Under the pieces are notes generated by a model that searched no databases, was not told the origin of the DNA, and was given only the letters and a program-made list of their open reading frames with translations. From assembly GCA_903847385.1 (NCBI GenBank), contig CAINDO010000443.1, forward strand, positions 1 to 40,496: 40,496 nt of DNA, read 5' to 3'. Positions 9,511 to 18,029 of this stretch are shown one piece after another. The stretch is from an uncultured Myxococcales bacterium (GTDB taxonomy: Bacteria; Myxococcota_A; Bradymonadia; UBA7976; UBA1532). Made by a program: the position numbers and the translations under genes. The first letter of the stretch is position 1. Every line of letters starts with the position of its first letter.

Positions 9511-10436
9511 GGGGACGCCCCCCCGGCCGCCCCGTCCTGCGACCGCCACTGGTCCGGCGCGCTGCAGGTGCGGGCGCAGCCCACGGTGCAGCGTTCGTTG
9601 CAGGTCTTGGGCGTGTGGAACTGCGCCTTCAGGTCGTCGACGGTGTAGCTCTCCAGCGACTTGCCCCAGACCTCGCGCGTCTGGGAGCACCAGCGCACCA
9701 TGCCGAACTCGTCCACGTACACGTAGCGACTGCCGGAGCGGCACTTGAACGGCGCGCTGCCGTTGGTCATCAGGGCGGTGCGGTAGTCGCCGGCCTCCTT
9801 GAAGCGCCCGCCGATGGCCTGGCGCACGCGCTGGTAGGCCTCGAGGTCCTCGGGGGTCATCTTGAGCTGGCCGTCGTGGTCGTGGAGCACGAGCACCCGC
9901 GGCCGGAACCCGTTGGCCTTGGCGAACTCGACGACCTCGAGGGTCTCGTTGGCCGTGCCGCTGCCCACCACGCCGCTGAGCACGACCTTGAATCTCGCCG
10001 CCCGGGAGACGGCCTCGAGCTTGCGGCGCAAGGGCTTGAGGACCTTGACGGTCGTGTCGTTGGGGTTCACGCCGTCCACGCTGATCTGCATCTCCTGCAG
10101 GCCGGCGTCGCTCAACTGCCCGACGATCTTCTCGTTGAGCAGGTAGGCGTTGCTGATCATCATCACCTTGGTGAAGCGCAGGCCCCGGGCGTAGCGGATG
10201 AGCTCGCAGATGTCCGGGTGGAGCATGGGCTCGCCACCCGTGAACTCGATCGCGAAGGCCCCGAGCGCCTTGAGCTTGTCGATGCGGGCCTTGAGCACGG
10301 CGGTCGGCACCGGCTGGGAGGTCTGGTCGAACTCGTTGCAGTAACCGCACGCGAGGTTGCAGCGCCGCGTCACGACGAGCTGCGCGAGGTACGGCGCGTA
10401 GAGCAGACGGTCGACGATGGGGGGTCGCAGATTCAT
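9507..10436 (-). CDS. Radical SAM protein with SPASM-like C-terminal cysteines
   Basis: 309 residues from the ATG at 10436, which has a good ribosome site (CAGGAG, 8 bases upstream). Upstream in-frame codons add an unconserved tail. The CxxxCxxC cluster for the SAM-cleaving 4Fe-4S centre is C26-N-L-A-C30-G-Y-C33. It is followed by FTGGEPMLHPD, the SAM-binding GGE motif. Seven or so cysteines near the C-terminus (CRSGS, WCSQT, CNERCTVGCARTC) resemble a SPASM domain carrying auxiliary iron-sulfur clusters. SPASM enzymes modify peptides, proteins or small metabolites by radical chemistry; the substrate here is unknown. No precursor peptide gene was seen nearby. The downstream partner is a glycosyltransferase. 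Confidence 0.82.
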   Translation of the reverse strand: MNLRPPIVDRLLYAPYLAQLVVTRRCNLACGYCNEFDQTSQPVPTAVLKARIDKLKALGAFAIEFTGGEPMLHPDICELIRYARGLRFTKVMMISNAYLLNEKIVGQLSDAGLQEMQISVDGVNPNDTTVKVLKPLRRKLEAVSRAARFKVVLSGVVGSGTANETLEVVEFAKANGFRPRVLVLHDHDGQLKMTPEDLEAYQRVRQAIGGRFKEAGDYRTALMTNGSAPFKCRSGSRYVYVDEFGMVRWCSQTREVWGKSLESYTVDDLKAQFHTPKTCNERCTVGCARTCSAPDQWRSQDGAAGGASP

Positions 10437-10603
10437 GGAACCGACTCCTGCCGCGGGCGGCGTAACGGTGCTCCACTGCCGTGGGAGCGCGGCCAAGGTA
10501 CGCATGATCCGTGCCAATTTCGCGCCCAGAAAAGTCACAAACGATTTTCGTCGAAGTCGCCTTTCCGCTATCTAACGCGCGCCGGAGCCCCCGAGGTGCG
10601 ACC

Positions 10604-11245
10604 ATGTCGTTTCAGTCCATCGTTCGCTTCTTGATGCCCAACGAGGGTCGGTTCTACGACTACCTCGAGCAGCAGGGGCAGCTCGCGCTCGAAGGCGCGC
10701 GCGCCCTGGCACGGTTCGCCGTGGAGAAGGCGCCGCCGGAGACGGTGCGGGACTCGGTGCAGGAGGTCGAGCACCGCGGTGACGCCGTGGTGCACGAGAT
10801 GGAGGAGGCCCTGGCCCGGACCTTCGTGACGCCCATCGACCGCGAGGATCTGAAGAAGCTCTCCGACGAGCTCGACGACGTCCTGGACCTGACCAACGGC
10901 GCGGCCCGCGTCTGCGTGCTCATGGGCATCGAGCAGCCCACCCAGCCGATGCTGGACCTGATCAATCAGCTCGTGGAGTGCACTCAGGTGCTCGCCGCCG
11001 CCGTGCCTCACCTGCGCAAGCACGAGTACCAGGAGCTGGTCACCGCCAGCCGCACGCTCCGGAAGATCGAGAAGGAGTCGGACCGCATCTACCGGGACGC
11101 CGTCCGCCAGCTCTTCCACGATCCGGCCATCGACGCCAAGACGCTCCTGCGCGAGAAGGAGATGCTCGACGACCTGGAGACCGCCATCGACCGCTGCGAG
11201 CACGCCGGCGAGACCATGGCCCACCTGGCCATCAAACACGGCTGA
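10604..11245 (+). CDS. DUF47 (PhoU-like) phosphate transport accessory protein
   Basis: A 213-residue, almost wholly helical protein of the DUF47/Pit-accessory family. It opens with a short segment ending MPNEGRFYDYLEQQGQLALEGARAL. Two PhoU-like helical halves follow, containing the metal-coordinating style motifs VEHRGDAVVHEMEEAL and FVTPIDREDLKKLSDELDDVLD. The C-terminal IEKESDRIYRDAVRQLF and DDLETAIDRCEHAGETM complete the usual pattern. This family regulates the low-affinity phosphate permease encoded immediately downstream (12 bases away). Upstream lies a 167-base gap to the divergent radical SAM gene with a weak -10-like TATCTA near 10569. I see no convincing Pho box. Confidence 0.85.
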   Translation: MSFQSIVRFLMPNEGRFYDYLEQQGQLALEGARALARFAVEKAPPETVRDSVQEVEHRGDAVVHEMEEALARTFVTPIDREDLKKLSDELDDVLDLTNGAARVCVLMGIEQPTQPMLDLINQLVECTQVLAAAVPHLRKHEYQELVTASRTLRKIEKESDRIYRDAVRQLFHDPAIDAKTLLREKEMLDDLETAIDRCEHAGETMAHLAIKHG

Positions 11246-11257
11246 CGGCGGCCCGCC

Positions 11258-12286
11258 ATGGTGACCCTGCTCACGGTCGTCGTCATCACGGCCCTGATCT
11301 TCGACTTCATCAACGGTTTCCACGACGCCGCGAACGCCATCGCGACCGTGGTGTCGACGGGCGTGCTGCACGTCCGCACGGCCGTGATCGTCGCCGGTCT
11401 GTTCAACTTCATCGGCGCGATCATGGGCACGGCGGTGGCCAAGACCATCTCCGGTGACTTCACGGACGCGGCCCTCGTCACGCAGACCGTCGTGCTCTCG
11501 GCCCTGGTCGGCGCCATCGTGTGGAACCTGATCACGTGGTGGTACGGCATCCCCTCGTCGAGCTCCCATGCGCTCATCGGCGGCCTGTGCGGCGCCGTGG
11601 TGGCCCACGCCGGCATGGACGCCTTCCGCTGGCAGAAGCTGGTGGAGAAGGTCCTGGTGCCGCTGGTGGTGTCGCCGCTCTTCGGCTTCACGCTGGCGTT
11701 TTTCATCATGGTCGGCCTGACCTGGGCCCTGCGCAACGTGCGCCCGCCGCTGGTCCACAAGGCCTCGCGGCGCATGCAGCTCGTCTCGGCGTGTTTCATG
11801 GCCCTGTCGCACGGCTCCAACGACGCGCAGAAGTCCATGGGCATCATCACGCTGGCACTGGTGACCTTCGCCCACAACGGCGGTACCGGCGTGCCCGACT
11901 GGATGATGCCCACCCAGGCCGGCGAGGTCCCCTACTGGGTGGTCGTCTCCTGCGCCATCGCCATCGGCGCGGGCACCATGGGCGGCGGCAAGAAGATCAT
12001 CAAGACGATGGGCAGCAAGATCATCCGCATCTCGCCGCTGCAGGGGTTCGCCGCGGAGACGGCCGGCGCCGGCACCATCCTGGCCGCCAGCCACTTCGGC
12101 ATCCCGCTGTCGACCACGCACTGCATCAACGCCTGCATCATGGGCGTGGGCGCCAGCAAACGCGTCTCGGCCGTGCGCTGGGGCGTGGCGGGCAACATGG
12201 TGGCGGCCTGGGTGCTGACCATCCCGGCCACGGCGACCATCGCCTACATCACCCAGCTCGCGCTGCACCCGCTCTTCGGGGGGTGA
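11258..12286 (+). CDS. pit: PiT-family inorganic phosphate permease
   Basis: A 342-residue multi-pass inner-membrane transporter of the PHO4/PiT family. Both signature repeats are visible: FDFINGFHDAANAIATVVSTG near the N-terminus and ALSHGSNDAQKSMGIITLAL in the second half, each with the GxxDxxN/A-type substrate motif. Other family landmarks are WWYGIPSSSSHALIGGLCGA and GIPLSTTHCINACIMGVGA. It couples uptake of phosphate, probably as a metal-phosphate complex, to the proton gradient. It forms a two-gene unit with the DUF47 protein upstream. It converges on the LamG lipoprotein gene with only 9 bases between the stop codons and no clear terminator hairpin. Confidence 0.92.
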   Translation: MVTLLTVVVITALIFDFINGFHDAANAIATVVSTGVLHVRTAVIVAGLFNFIGAIMGTAVAKTISGDFTDAALVTQTVVLSALVGAIVWNLITWWYGIPSSSSHALIGGLCGAVVAHAGMDAFRWQKLVEKVLVPLVVSPLFGFTLAFFIMVGLTWALRNVRPPLVHKASRRMQLVSACFMALSHGSNDAQKSMGIITLALVTFAHNGGTGVPDWMMPTQAGEVPYWVVVSCAIAIGAGTMGGGKKIIKTMGSKIIRISPLQGFAAETAGAGTILAASHFGIPLSTTHCINACIMGVGASKRVSAVRWGVAGNMVAAWVLTIPATATIAYITQLALHPLFGG

Positions 12287-12295
12287 GGCGGGGGG

Positions 12296-13594
12296 TCAGC
12301 GGCAGATGCCGTCGACCACACCCTTGCCGGCGAGGGCGCAGATCTCGTCCGCGGTGAGCGCGCGGGTCCACCAGCTCACCTCGTCGAGCTGGACGCCGTC
12401 GGAGCCGAGCTCCAGCGTGCCGCACTCGTCCGCCACGGGCCGGCCCGGCGCCGTGACCGAGAAGTGGCCGTCGAGGAACACACGCAGGTTCGTGCCGTCG
12501 GCGACGACGGCCACGTGGGTCCAGACCTGGGCGGGCAGGGCCCCGCAGGGCGTCTCCACCGAGGCCAGCCACACGGCGGCGAAGAGCTCGGCGCAGCGGT
12601 TCGAGGCCAGGGCGATGTCGCTGCCGGCGCGCAGGATGCTGCCGCCGACCTCGCGCCGGACGTACATCGACAGCGTCAGGCCCGTCTGCGGCTGCATCGT
12701 GTCGTAGATGGGCAGGATGGCCGTGCCGTCCAGCGCACCGCCGCCGTTCACGCCCTGCCCCGGGGCGAGCTGCCCCAGGGAGATGGAGCCGTGGTGGTTC
12801 TGCCCCGAGGCGTCGCACACGGCCGGCCCCTGCTCGAAGCTCAGCATCAGCGCCAGGTTCGGGTCGCCGTTGACCGTGGGGGCGCCGTAACACGCCGCCG
12901 GCGTCTCGCCGCGGGGGCGCGTGCAGGGCAGCGCGGCGTCCGGCGTCGGCAGCCCGCCGTCCGTGTCGCCGCCGCCGGGCGCACCGGCGTAGCTCGTGGC
13001 TCCGCAGGACCGGGGCGAGGTGCAGGTGCCGAGCCGGTACAGGTACGAGATCCCGCAGCAGAGCTCTTCGTCCGGGCAGTCAGTGTCTGCAGAGCACCCG
13101 GCCCCGCTCAAGCCAGCGTCCCCCGTCGGGACGACCCCCACGCCGGCGTCGGGGACGGCCGCGCCGCCCACGGGCTCGGCCGGGCAGGTGTCCGGGGTGG
13201 CGCAGCTCAGCGTCGAGGGGCAGCAGAACAGGTCGTCGCGGCAGGCGTCCAGGCCCGTGTAGATGACCGTGCCGTAGATGGGGTCGATGGTCTCGCCGGC
13301 GCGGCCGCAGGGCTGCCCCGCGAGCAGTTGGGGCGCGTAGGCGTCGCAGAACTCGTTGGGCGGCATGCACTGCGGGTGGGCGGTGGCCGCGGCCGTCGCC
13401 AGGTCGTACGAGTCGCCGTAGGTGGCGATGCCGCTCAGGCAGCAGGCCATGGGCGCGGGGCAGTCGGCCGCCACCTCGCACGACAGGCCGTCGATGCGCG
13501 TGGAGGACGTGCTCAACGCCGAGGTCATGTCGCCGCAGGCGGACAGCGCGAGCCCGCCGAGGACCGGGAACACCGCCAGCAGCGCGGCCCTCAC
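12296..13594 (-). CDS. LamG-domain lipoprotein, cysteine-rich
   Basis: 432 residues from a GTG that overlaps the stop of the upstream gene (GTGA). The N-terminus is a lipoprotein signal with the lipobox LALSAC. Residues up to about 230 are rich in paired cysteines (CEVAADCPAPMACC, DCPDEELCCG), repeating a disulfide-type motif seen in secreted proteins of myxobacteria-like genomes. The C-terminal 200 residues form a concanavalin/LamG-like lectin fold, with landmarks GLTLSMYVRRE, WTHVAVVADGTNLRVFLDG and LDEVSWWTRALTADEI. It is probably an outer-membrane-anchored binding protein, ligand unknown. It is the last gene of the minus-strand operon. Confidence 0.75.
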   Translation of the reverse strand: MRAALLAVFPVLGGLALSACGDMTSALSTSSTRIDGLSCEVAADCPAPMACCLSGIATYGDSYDLATAAATAHPQCMPPNEFCDAYAPQLLAGQPCGRAGETIDPIYGTVIYTGLDACRDDLFCCPSTLSCATPDTCPAEPVGGAAVPDAGVGVVPTGDAGLSGAGCSADTDCPDEELCCGISYLYRLGTCTSPRSCGATSYAGAPGGGDTDGGLPTPDAALPCTRPRGETPAACYGAPTVNGDPNLALMLSFEQGPAVCDASGQNHHGSISLGQLAPGQGVNGGGALDGTAILPIYDTMQPQTGLTLSMYVRREVGGSILRAGSDIALASNRCAELFAAVWLASVETPCGALPAQVWTHVAVVADGTNLRVFLDGHFSVTAPGRPVADECGTLELGSDGVQLDEVSWWTRALTADEICALAGKGVVDGICR

Positions 13595-14724
13595 AGCGAC
13601 ACGCTCAGCCCGGCGCGCGGGCCCCAGAGGAAGTAGTCGGGGATGACCGTCTTGGTGCTGAAGGTGCCCTCGCCGCCGGTCTGCGCGCCCCAGAGCGTGA
13701 ACCAGTCCGCCCGGAACGACAGGTACGGCCGCAGCGTCATGATGGAGCCCAGCACCAGCGGGTAGTTCACGCCCACGTCCGTGTTGAGCTGCAGCGGCGA
13801 GCCGAAGACCTCGCCCCAGCGGCCCAGGTCCAGCGTGCCGGCGCCGATGGGCACGAACGACGTCGACAGCTCGACGCATACGTTGGGGCAGTTCCAGTAC
13901 TCGCCCCGGAAGCCCACGCCGAGCGCGGCGAAGTCGGCGTCCTGCAGGGCCAGCCAGTTGTGGTCGAGCTCCTCCTGCCCCACGACGGTGGGCATGGAGA
14001 ACGACAGGTAGCGCAGGTAGCCGCCCAGCCGCGCGCCGCTCTCGTGTTTCGCCGCCTCGTAGGCGCCCTCCTCGTGGAACCAGCCCGCCTCGAGCGAGAA
14101 GAGCTTCGTGTCCCAGGAGTCACCCTTGCGGGAGCCGAAATAAGGCTTGCCGTTGCGTGCGGTGAAGATGGCGGTGTCGTCGATGCGCCCGGCGAGGCGG
14201 CCGTACTGCGTGGAGATGAACACCCGGGCGTCGAGCCCGAGCCACTCCTTCAGGTTCGGCCGGAACTCGCCCATCAGCATCTTGATGCTCTCGCGGGCCA
14301 GGCCGGGTTTCGTGCGGGCGTTGACCTCGTCGTTCATCGCCTCGAAGAGCTGGTCGGACACGTAGTCGAAGAACGCCTCGTTGCCCCGCACGCCCAGCGA
14401 CAGGCCCACGTCCCGAAGCATGCCCGAGCCCGTACGGATCTTGCCCGCGCCGCCCTCGGCGTTCACGCCGTACTCCGGGTCGTCGTAGACCTCCTGCCCG
14501 ATGTCGGCGTCGATGGCCGAGAACGGCCCGCGGCTCAGGTTGGCGTACCAGGCGCCGATGCGGGCGTCGAAGTGGCTGTCCGGCCCGAGCAGCTTGGCGA
14601 AGAGCTGCGCGTTGGCGATGTTGGCGTCGTCGCTGCCGAAGTGGCGCTCCAGCGGGCCGGCCCAGGCCAGCGCAGGCAGCGCCAGCGTCGTCAGCGCGGC
14701 GATTCGGGCGGGTGTGGCGTGCAT
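13591..14724 (-). CDS. Exported protein, predicted outer-membrane barrel-like, function unknown
   Basis: 377 residues with a Sec signal peptide (MHATPARIAALTTLALPALAWA) and a predicted cut after AWA. The mature part alternates aromatic and polar residues in strand-like stretches (ARLGGYLRYLSFSM, ALGVGFRGEYWNC, PYLSFRADWFTLWGA) and ends with a hydrophobic strand (GPRAGLSVSL) typical of outer-membrane barrels. I do not recognise a named family. It lies 19 bases after the SNF2 gene and overlaps the LamG lipoprotein start, so it belongs to the same operon. It and the LamG lipoprotein probably form a pair at the outer membrane. Confidence 0.65.
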   Translation of the reverse strand: MHATPARIAALTTLALPALAWAGPLERHFGSDDANIANAQLFAKLLGPDSHFDARIGAWYANLSRGPFSAIDADIGQEVYDDPEYGVNAEGGAGKIRTGSGMLRDVGLSLGVRGNEAFFDYVSDQLFEAMNDEVNARTKPGLARESIKMLMGEFRPNLKEWLGLDARVFISTQYGRLAGRIDDTAIFTARNGKPYFGSRKGDSWDTKLFSLEAGWFHEEGAYEAAKHESGARLGGYLRYLSFSMPTVVGQEELDHNWLALQDADFAALGVGFRGEYWNCPNVCVELSTSFVPIGAGTLDLGRWGEVFGSPLQLNTDVGVNYPLVLGSIMTLRPYLSFRADWFTLWGAQTGGEGTFSTKTVIPDYFLWGPRAGLSVSL

Positions 14725-14743
14725 TCCGCCGATGATATCCCCG

Positions 14744-17700
14744 TTATCGACCCGGGGCGAAGACGGACTCCAGATCGGCCCGCGTCAGGGTGTCCACCAG
14801 CATGCGGTCGGCGTCCAGGGCGGCGTCGAACAGCGCCTTCTTGCGGGCCTGCAGCTCCAGGATCTTGTCCTCGACCGTGTCGCGGGCCACCAGCTTGTAG
14901 ACCACGACCGGCTTCGTCTGCCCGATGCGGTGCGCCCGATCCGTGGCCTGCGCCTCGACGGCCGGGTTCCACCACGGGTCCAGGTGGATCACGTGGTCGG
15001 CGCCGGTCAGGTTCAGGCCCGTGCCGCCGGCCTTCAGGCTGATCAGGAACACCGGGGGGCCGTCCGGGGCGTTCCAGCGCTCCACGAGCTTCTGCCGCTC
15101 CACGGTGGCGCCGTCCAGGTACAGCGACTCGATGCGCCCGGCGTTCAGGTCCGCCTGCACCAGCCGCAGCAGCGACGGCCACTGCGAGAAGATCAGCGTG
15201 CGGTGGCCCTCGGCGACGATCTCGTCGAGCGTGTCGATCAGCAGCGTGCGTTTGGCCGAGGTGGTGACCTCGCGGGCCTCGTCGAAGGGCAGCAGGCGCG
15301 GGTCGCAGCAGGCCTGCCGCAGCCGCGTCAGGGCCTCGAGCACCTGGATCGTGGCGCGCCCCAGGCCGAGCTGGTCGACCTTGTTGAAGACCTGGTCGCG
15401 GTAGGTGTCCTTCACGGACTCGTAGAGCCGGCGCTGGGCGGCGTCGAGCTCGCAGTAGAGCACCTGCTCCGTGCGGGGCGGCAGCTCGGTGGCGACTTCA
15501 TCCTTGCGGCGCCGCAGCACGAAGGGCCGGATGCGGCCGCGCAGGGCGCTCATGGCCTCGTCGTCGCGGTACTTCTGCACCGGCGTGGTGAAGCGGGCGT
15601 TGAACGCCGTCCGCCCGCCGAAGAACCCCGGCATCAAGAAGTGGAACAGGCTCCACAGCTCGATCAGGTTGTTCTCCAGCGGGGTGCCCGTCACGGCGAG
15701 CCGATGGTCGGCCTGGAGCGCGTGGCAGGCCTGGGCGATCTGGCTGGTGGGGTTCTTGATGGCCTGGGCCTCGTCGAGCACCACGTAGCGGAAGCGCGTC
15801 TCGCGGAAGAGCGTCTCGTCCTGGCGCAGCAGCGCGTAGCTCGTCACGACGAGCTGGGCGTCCGCCGGGAACTGTCGCGCGCGGCCGGCGCCGTGGTGCA
15901 GGTGGGTCCGCAGGCTGGGGGTGAACCGCGCGGCCTCGGAGAGCCAGTTGTGCACCACGCTGGTGGGCGCCACCACGAGCGAGGGCGGGCCGTCGGCGGC
16001 GCCGTGCGTGTCCAGCAGCAGCGCCAGCGTCTGCAGCGTCTTGCCCAGGCCCATGTCGTCGGCCAGCACGCCGCCCAGGCCCAGCTCGCGCAGCCACACC
16101 AGCCAGTGGTACCCGCGGAGCTGGTAGTCGCGCAGCGTGGCGTCCACGCCGCCGGGCAGGGGGTGCTCGGGGATGCGCTCGAACGCCCGGATGCGCTCGG
16201 CCACGTGCCGCCAGCGCTTGGCGGCCTCGGGCAGGCCGTCGTCGCCCAGGATCTCCGCCGCCAGCGGGGCCGCGAAGGCGCGCAGTCGGCCGTCGCCGCC
16301 GGCCTTGAGCTCCTCGAGCTGCTCCAGGGTCTCGCCGTGCCGCGCCAGCCACTCGGCGGGGATGCGGCCGATGGCGCCGTTGGACAGCCGCACGAAGCGC
16401 CGGCCCGCGCGCCAGGCGGCGATGAGCGCGCCCAGGCTGGCCTTGGCCCGGCCCGTGCCGCGGAACTCGACCTCGACGTCGAACCAGTCGATGCCCGAGT
16501 GCACGCTGACCTTGGGGGTGAACCGGCCGACGGACTTCACGCCGGCGAGGCGCGCGTCGAACAGGATCTCCCAGGTGGTCTTGAGCTCGGTGCCGTCGGT
16601 GGCGACCTCGTACAGGAACTCCAGGGCGGTGTCGCCGGTGAGCGTGGCCGGGTAGGGGCCGGGGCACAGGCCGGCGAGCGTGCGCAGGGCGTCCGTCTCG
16701 CGCTGCGCGTCGCGCTCGCCCAGGCGGGGCAGGCCGCCGGGCTGGCCGGCGTCGCCGAACACCACCCAGGGCGAGGTGTCGGCCACGTCGACCTCGCGCA
16801 CGTGGTCGGCGTCCGCGTAGACGAACGAGGGCGTCACCGTCAGGCTGCCCTCCGTCTCGGCGAGCCGCAGGCGGGGCTGCGCCGGCACGTCCGCGCCGCG
16901 CATGTGGGGCAGCTTGCGGGCCTTCAGGTCCACGGGCAGCGTGCCCTCGACCACGATCTCGCGCAGGAACTCCCCGGCCGAGGCCAGGGGCACGCGGGGC
17001 AGGGGCTCGTGCAGGTGCGCGCGGATCTCGGCGCTGATCTCGCGGTGCAGCGGCTGGAAGCGCCCCTCGCGGGTGAGCACGAAACCCGGGCCGGCGTCCC
17101 ACACGGCGCGGATGTCCGGCGACCAGCGCAGCAGCAGGTTCTCGCCGGGGCCGTCCTCGACCACGATGCGCGGCGCCACGGGCTCCGGGCTGGCGAACAC
17201 CGGTTCGTCGTCGTAGCGCAGGTCGGCCACCTGCGCGAGCAGCGCCAGGGCGCGGCCCACCAGGTCGTCCAGCACGCGCGCGGTGCGGCCGTCCGTGCCG
17301 CTCCAGCGCTGCCGCCCCAGGGACTGCAACGTGCGCAGCTCCTGGAAGTAGCGGTCGATCTCGCGGTCGACCTCGGTCAGGCCGACCTTGGACTCGGCAT
17401 CTTCCAGCTTGTTGGGGAACTTCGCCGGCGCCAGGGCCTCGCCCGTGCGTTTGCTGCGTTTGACGATGGCCCGCTCCAGGATGTCGTCCAGCGCGCTGGC
17501 GGCGGGCGGCTTGAAGCGGTCCAGGTTGGTCTCGGCGATGAGCGTGTAGCGCACCCAGCCCTCGTGGGTGGGCCCGGCGGCGCGTTTGGGCGTGGGCTTG
17601 TCCGCGGGCGGCATCAGCGCCTTGAGCGCGTGGCGCCACGCGGGGACCTCGAGGACCTTGCGCGTCGCCTCGTCCCGCCAGTGGTGGGCGAGCAGCACGG

Positions 17701-18019
17701 CCGCGGCGTGGACGCAGGTGCCGTCGTCGTAGGGGCAAAGGCTGCAGTCCAGCACCTCGGCCCGCTGCCCGGCGCGCCACGTGACCCGCAGCGACAGCCG
17801 CGCGACCTCCTTCTGAGCCCCCTCGTCCACGGCCACGAGGAACACGATCACCCCCGCGCGCTCCTCGCGCACGGTCACCTCGGAGGCGAGCGTCATGGCC
17901 TCGGCGACCGTGTGCAGGTTGGCCGGGCGCAGGGGCACGTTCAGCGCGGTCAGGGCGAGCAGCACCCCGGCCGGCTCCAGGTGGCCGGCGGGGGCGAAGG
18001 GCAGTCGCAGCTCTCTCAT
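14744..18019 (-). CDS. SNF2-family helicase-like ATPase with N-terminal SWIM zinc finger
   Basis: A 1091-residue SWI2/SNF2 ATPase. A SWIM-type zinc finger (CSLCPYDDGTCVHAA) lies near residues 90-110. A long bacterial SNF2 middle region follows. The first RecA lobe has ADDMGLGKT near residue 657 and the DEAQ box in VVLDEAQAIKN near residue 747. The second lobe has LKAGGTGLNLTGADHVIHLDPWWNP and the arginine-finger motif TDRAHRIGQT near residue 1029. It is a double-stranded DNA translocase rather than a strand-separating helicase. ATG 18019 precedes MRELRLPFAPAG and sits 10 bases after the Pnkp stop, so it is probably co-expressed with the RNA repair pair. Whether it takes part in that repair is unknown. 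Confidence 0.88.
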   Translation of the reverse strand: MRELRLPFAPAGHLEPAGVLLALTALNVPLRPANLHTVAEAMTLASEVTVREERAGVIVFLVAVDEGAQKEVARLSLRVTWRAGQRAEVLDCSLCPYDDGTCVHAAAVLLAHHWRDEATRKVLEVPAWRHALKALMPPADKPTPKRAAGPTHEGWVRYTLIAETNLDRFKPPAASALDDILERAIVKRSKRTGEALAPAKFPNKLEDAESKVGLTEVDREIDRYFQELRTLQSLGRQRWSGTDGRTARVLDDLVGRALALLAQVADLRYDDEPVFASPEPVAPRIVVEDGPGENLLLRWSPDIRAVWDAGPGFVLTREGRFQPLHREISAEIRAHLHEPLPRVPLASAGEFLREIVVEGTLPVDLKARKLPHMRGADVPAQPRLRLAETEGSLTVTPSFVYADADHVREVDVADTSPWVVFGDAGQPGGLPRLGERDAQRETDALRTLAGLCPGPYPATLTGDTALEFLYEVATDGTELKTTWEILFDARLAGVKSVGRFTPKVSVHSGIDWFDVEVEFRGTGRAKASLGALIAAWRAGRRFVRLSNGAIGRIPAEWLARHGETLEQLEELKAGGDGRLRAFAAPLAAEILGDDGLPEAAKRWRHVAERIRAFERIPEHPLPGGVDATLRDYQLRGYHWLVWLRELGLGGVLADDMGLGKTLQTLALLLDTHGAADGPPSLVVAPTSVVHNWLSEAARFTPSLRTHLHHGAGRARQFPADAQLVVTSYALLRQDETLFRETRFRYVVLDEAQAIKNPTSQIAQACHALQADHRLAVTGTPLENNLIELWSLFHFLMPGFFGGRTAFNARFTTPVQKYRDDEAMSALRGRIRPFVLRRRKDEVATELPPRTEQVLYCELDAAQRRLYESVKDTYRDQVFNKVDQLGLGRATIQVLEALTRLRQACCDPRLLPFDEAREVTTSAKRTLLIDTLDEIVAEGHRTLIFSQWPSLLRLVQADLNAGRIESLYLDGATVERQKLVERWNAPDGPPVFLISLKAGGTGLNLTGADHVIHLDPWWNPAVEAQATDRAHRIGQTKPVVVYKLVARDTVEDKILELQARKKALFDAALDADRMLVDTLTRADLESVFAPGR

Positions 18020-18029
18020 GGGGCGGGTA

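Noticed and set aside
10437..10603. Pho box upstream of the phosphate genes
   Set aside because: No pair of direct repeats resembling the PhoB site; only a weak -10-like TATCTA.
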